From NCBI GenBank assembly GCA_964462125.1, contig CAYWXT010000095.1, positions 1 through 18,575 of the forward strand: a DNA stretch of 18,575 nucleotides. The letters are read 5' to 3'. How positions within the stretch are numbered: the first letter of the stretch is position 1; every line of letters begins with the position of its first letter. Positions 15,883-18,575 of this stretch are shown here, one piece after another. The translations under genes were made by a program, and so were the position numbers. The stretch comes from JAWLFY01 sp964462125. GTDB lineage: Bacteria > Planctomycetota > Planctomycetia > Pirellulales > Pirellulaceae. The notes under the pieces were generated by a model. That model saw only the letters and a program-made list of their open reading frames with translations, ran no database searches and was not told where the DNA came from.

Positions 15883-16173
15883 ATGCGCAAGATCTTTCTC
15901 GTTACCTACGACATCCGCGACGACAAACGGCTTCGCAAAGTGTTTCGTACCATGCGGAATTGGGGTGACCACCTTCAGTACTCCGTTTTCGAGTGCCAGC
16001 TCAGCGAGTCGGACCTGACCCGGCTGAAGGGTGAACTGAAGGCGATCATCAACAACGCCCACGACCAGGTTTTGCTGATCGACCTTGGACCGGCTGCCGG
16101 CCGCGGCGAACGGGTCATCGAAGCCCTGGGACAGCCCTATACCAACGTCGCCAGCCCCTGCCTGATCGTCTGA
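15883..16173 (+). CDS. cas2: CRISPR adaptation protein Cas2
   Basis: The 96-residue product is a standard Cas2: MRKIFLVTYDIRDDKRLRKVF with the conserved Asp at residue 10, a ferredoxin-like fold, and the usual QYSVFECQLSESDL strand and VLLIDLG strand. Cas2 dimers bridge two Cas1 dimers when a new spacer is integrated. The ATG at 15883 gives the normal family length; the frame is open to 15766, but that part lies in the stem-loop region. It is followed 88 bp later by cas4-cas1, its working partner. Confidence 0.95.
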   Translation: MRKIFLVTYDIRDDKRLRKVFRTMRNWGDHLQYSVFECQLSESDLTRLKGELKAIINNAHDQVLLIDLGPAAGRGERVIEALGQPYTNVASPCLIV

Positions 16174-16261
16174 CGCCGTCACCCGGTCCTCGAACCCTGA
16201 CATGGCCGTCTCCACCTCGGCACGGAAGTAATCCTCCACCTTCCCGTGATTGAGACGCACC

Positions 16262-18163
16262 ATGATCCGCAAGTTCGACCATTCCCCTGGGGACGACACG
16301 ACCAACACGAACCAAAACCCTCCGCCACCGGACCTCGCCCCGCCCACGTCGGATGCGCCCGACCGCGACGACCGGTTCCTCCCCGCGCGGATGATCAACG
16401 AAGCCGCCTACTGTCCCCGGCTGTTCTACCTGATGCACGTCGAGGGCCAGTTCGAACACAATCGCGATACGCTCGACGGCGGCCAGGTCCATCAGCGGGT
16501 CGACCAGAAAACCGACCGGCTCAACGCTCCGGCAACCCTGCCGCTCGACTTCGGTGATGACAAGACAGAGTCCGCGGAAAGCGAATCGAGCGACACCGAG
16601 GCCGAGACTGAATCTGCCGCAACCGCCTTGGAGGAGGAACAGATTCACGCCCGCAGCGTGACTCTGGCCAGTGATGCACTCGGCGTGGTCGCCAAGTTGG
16701 ACCTGATCGAGGCCAAGGGGGAACAGGCGACACCGGTCGATTACAAAAAGGGAAACCCCAAACGCCGCGGCGACGGAACCCTCACCGCCTGGGACCCGGA
16801 ACGGATCCAGATCTGCCTCCAGGCACTGGTGCTGCGCGAGAACGGATTCAGCTGTGACGAAGGAATTTTGTACTTCAACTCGACCCGACAACGAGTCCGG
16901 ATCCCGATCGACGACGAGCTGATCCAGTTGACCGAAACGACGGTCGCCGAGGCGCGACAGATCGCCGAGCTTCCCGCCCCGCCACCGCCGTTGATCGCCA
17001 GCCCCAAGTGCCCACGCTGTTCCCTGGTGGCAATCTGCCTGCCGGATGAAACCAACCGCTGCCGCGCCCGGGACGAACTCGGGCAAGATCCACCAGTGGT
17101 GCGACTCCCCGCCACCCCACGCGATGACCTGCGGCCGCTGTACCTGAACACCCAAGGTCTCTACGTCGGCCGCAAATCGGAACTGCTGGAGGTCAAGGAG
17201 AACGGCAAGGTGGTTCAGGAGGTCCGGCTTCGGGAGATCAACCAGGTCAACCTGTTCGGCAACATCCAGGTGACGACCCAGGTGATGCAGAAGCTGTGCG
17301 AACAGGGGATCCCGCTGGTGATGCACTCGATGCACGGCTACTTCCACGGCATGCTGCAAGGAAGCGGGTTGAAAAACATCCTGTTGCGTCGCCAGCAATT
17401 TCGGCTGGCGGACGACGCGCCGCAGTCACTGCAGATCGCCCAGGCCTTGGTGTCGGGAAAGATCCGCAACCAGCGGGTGCTGCTGATGCGAAACCACATC
17501 GACCCGCCGAGCCGGCCGATCGCCGAGTTGAAACGTTTGGCCCACCGCGCCACCCGTGCGGACTCAGCCGCGCGGTTACTCGGAATCGAGGGAACGGCAG
17601 CCAGAATCTACTTCCAGCACTTCGCCGGAATGTTGAAGCCGGGGGAGGAGCCACTTGACCCGCTCAATGCGCTCGGCCAGCCACCGCAGTTCGGCTTTGA
17701 CTTCCGCGGCCGCAACCGCCGCCCACCCCGCGATCCGGTCAATGCGCTATTGTCCTTGGCCTACAGTCTGCTGGCGAAGGATCTTACCGTGACGGCATCG
17801 GCGGTCGGGTTCGACCCCTATCTCGGCTTTTATCATCTTCCCCGTCCCGGGCGTCCCGCCTTGTCGCTGGACCTGATGGAGCCATTCCGACCGCTGATCG
17901 CTGACTCGGTTGTATTGCACGCGATCAACAACCGGATGGTCTATCCGGAACACATCGTGCCGGCGGGCCGGGGCGTCACCCTGACGGAATCTGGCAGGAA
18001 GGCATTGTTCCGGGCCTATGAACAGCGAATGGACCAATTGGTGACGCATCCGTTGTTCGATTATCGTGTCAGCTACCGCAGGTTGCTGGAGATCCAGACC
18101 CGGCTGCTGGCGCGCGTCGTCAGCGGGGAACTGGAGAACTATCCGGTTTTCGTGACCCGTTGA
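16262..18163 (+). CDS. cas4-cas1: Cas4-Cas1 fusion protein (spacer selection and integration)
   Basis: The 633-residue product joins Cas4 (about 1-265) to Cas1 (about 285-633), a fusion typical of type I-G/I-U. The Cas4 half carries C51 (AAYCPRLFY) and C250, C253, C259 (KCPRCSLVAIC), the four iron-sulfur ligands, and the RecB-like VAKLDLIE and VDYKKG (D160, K162). The Cas1 half starts LYLNTQGLYVGRK and has the metal ligands E443 (LLGIEGTAARIYF), H525 (DPYLGFYH) and an acidic residue in LDLMEPFRP (D537/E540). Such fusions trim prespacers and check the TTN PAM before integration. A Ser/Glu/Asp-rich insert (about residues 100-125) lies inside the Cas4 part and looks disordered. The ATG at 16262 is used; TTG at 16250 is an alternative. 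Confidence 0.95.
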   Translation: MIRKFDHSPGDDTTNTNQNPPPPDLAPPTSDAPDRDDRFLPARMINEAAYCPRLFYLMHVEGQFEHNRDTLDGGQVHQRVDQKTDRLNAPATLPLDFGDDKTESAESESSDTEAETESAATALEEEQIHARSVTLASDALGVVAKLDLIEAKGEQATPVDYKKGNPKRRGDGTLTAWDPERIQICLQALVLRENGFSCDEGILYFNSTRQRVRIPIDDELIQLTETTVAEARQIAELPAPPPPLIASPKCPRCSLVAICLPDETNRCRARDELGQDPPVVRLPATPRDDLRPLYLNTQGLYVGRKSELLEVKENGKVVQEVRLREINQVNLFGNIQVTTQVMQKLCEQGIPLVMHSMHGYFHGMLQGSGLKNILLRRQQFRLADDAPQSLQIAQALVSGKIRNQRVLLMRNHIDPPSRPIAELKRLAHRATRADSAARLLGIEGTAARIYFQHFAGMLKPGEEPLDPLNALGQPPQFGFDFRGRNRRPPRDPVNALLSLAYSLLAKDLTVTASAVGFDPYLGFYHLPRPGRPALSLDLMEPFRPLIADSVVLHAINNRMVYPEHIVPAGRGVTLTESGRKALFRAYEQRMDQLVTHPLFDYRVSYRRLLEIQTRLLARVVSGELENYPVFVTR

Positions 18164-18385
18164 GGAGCGCAAGGGGGGAAAGGGGAGCGAATCGTCGCAG
18201 AACCGTCGCGAGCGGCGTGGTGGTGTGAAAATCCCGGCCCCCGCTCGCAAGTCACTAAATCCAGAGTAAAAGGAGGTTTACATCGAATGGGCGCACCCCA
18301 CGAGGCAGCAATTGAAGCCCCCAGCACCGACCGCTCGCAAAGTGGAGCATTTTCCGCGACAATCACGGAACCGCCCACCCGGGCT
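18164..18385 (+). promoter_or_regulatory. CRISPR leader
   Basis: The 222 bp between the cas4-cas1 stop and the first repeat should hold the array promoter and the sequence that directs spacer insertion. Visible features are the decamer CCGCTCGCAA at 18241-18250 and again at 18331-18340, an AAGGAGG at 18270-18276, a stretch at 18300-18318 resembling the 3' half of the repeat and ending ATTGAAGC, and TTTTCCGCG near 18350. The repeat ends in ATTGAAGC on the plus strand, which places the leader on this side. No clear -35/-10 pair was found. Confidence 0.75.
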
Positions 18386-18575
18386 CTTTCCGCGTTCAAA
18401 TGAACGCGGCCTCATTGAAGCGGGACGATTCTATGCGATTCTAGGCTGGGTTATCATCTTTCCGCGTTCAAATGAACGCGGCCTCATTGAAGCCTGTTTC
18501 CAATTGGTGCGTTCGGGAGTGTCGCCAACTTTCCGCGTTCAAATGAACGCGGCCTCATTGAAGCCGCGGCGAGGG
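18386..18575 (+). CRISPR. Type I-G CRISPR array, leader-proximal part (continues past window)
   Basis: Three identical 36-nt repeats lie at 18386-18421, 18458-18493 and 18529-18564, with spacers of 36 nt (18422-18457) and 35 nt (18494-18528) and the start of a third spacer at 18565. Each repeat begins CTTTCCGCG, contains the perfect inverted repeat CCGCGTTCA/TGAACGCGG around AA, and ends CCTCATTGAAGC. The ATTGAAGC end is the expected 8-nt crRNA handle and sets transcription on the plus strand, in line with the cas genes. Identical repeats suggest a functional array. The spacers show no match elsewhere in the window beyond short chance identities. Confidence 0.98.

Noticed and set aside
16115..17398. 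427-codon minus-strand open frame opposite cas4-cas1
   Set aside because: It is a shadow frame with no recognisable motif, while the plus strand holds complete Cas4 and Cas1 motifs.

Overview
The window looks like a chromosomal segment of a planctomycete, probably Pirellulales and Rhodopirellula-like. The grounds are high GC, a secreted DUF1080 plus glucose/sorbosone-dehydrogenase fusion, a large ATPase with DUF4332-type domains, a WYL-domain protein, and many short palindromic intergenic repeats. The assignment rests on gene content only; no rRNA or tRNA is visible.

Layout. Positions 1-148 (minus) hold the start of bioF, not closed by the window. A long imperfect palindrome (254-364) separates it from a DUF480/YceH gene (402-1076, +). 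A secreted DUF1080-GSDH enzyme follows (1258-3183, +), then a convergent 999-residue ATPase/DUF4332 gene (3192-6191, minus). Divergent from that is a WYL gene without its HTH (6449-7051, +). Positions 7000-7587 are a repeat-rich, gene-free stretch. An XRE-type HTH gene (7588-7965, minus) borders the CRISPR locus.

Positions 8072-18575 hold a complete type I-G (formerly I-U/Dpsyc) CRISPR-Cas locus. The effector operon is csb1 (Cas7), csb2 (Cas5-Cas6), cas3 (C-terminal HD) and a Csb3/Cas8g-like protein, each overlapping the next start or stop. After a 421-bp structured gap comes the adaptation module, cas2 and a cas4-cas1 fusion, then the leader and a CRISPR array with three identical 36-nt repeats and spacers of 36 and 35 nt, running off the end.

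The most notable element lies just upstream of csb1 on the minus strand (8072-8179): two degenerate copies of the array's own repeat flanking one 38-nt spacer-like segment. Its first 18 nt match, at 16 of 18 positions, a site 94 nt away (8239-8256) in the AT-rich region upstream of the cas operon. That site carries a 5'-TTA motif where type I-G PAMs (TTN) are expected. Mismatches fall at positions 6 and 9 and then throughout the PAM-distal half. This is the architecture of CreA/CreR-type crRNA-like guides, with which a type I effector represses a promoter without cutting it. I infer a self-regulating guide by which the I-G effector limits its own expression.
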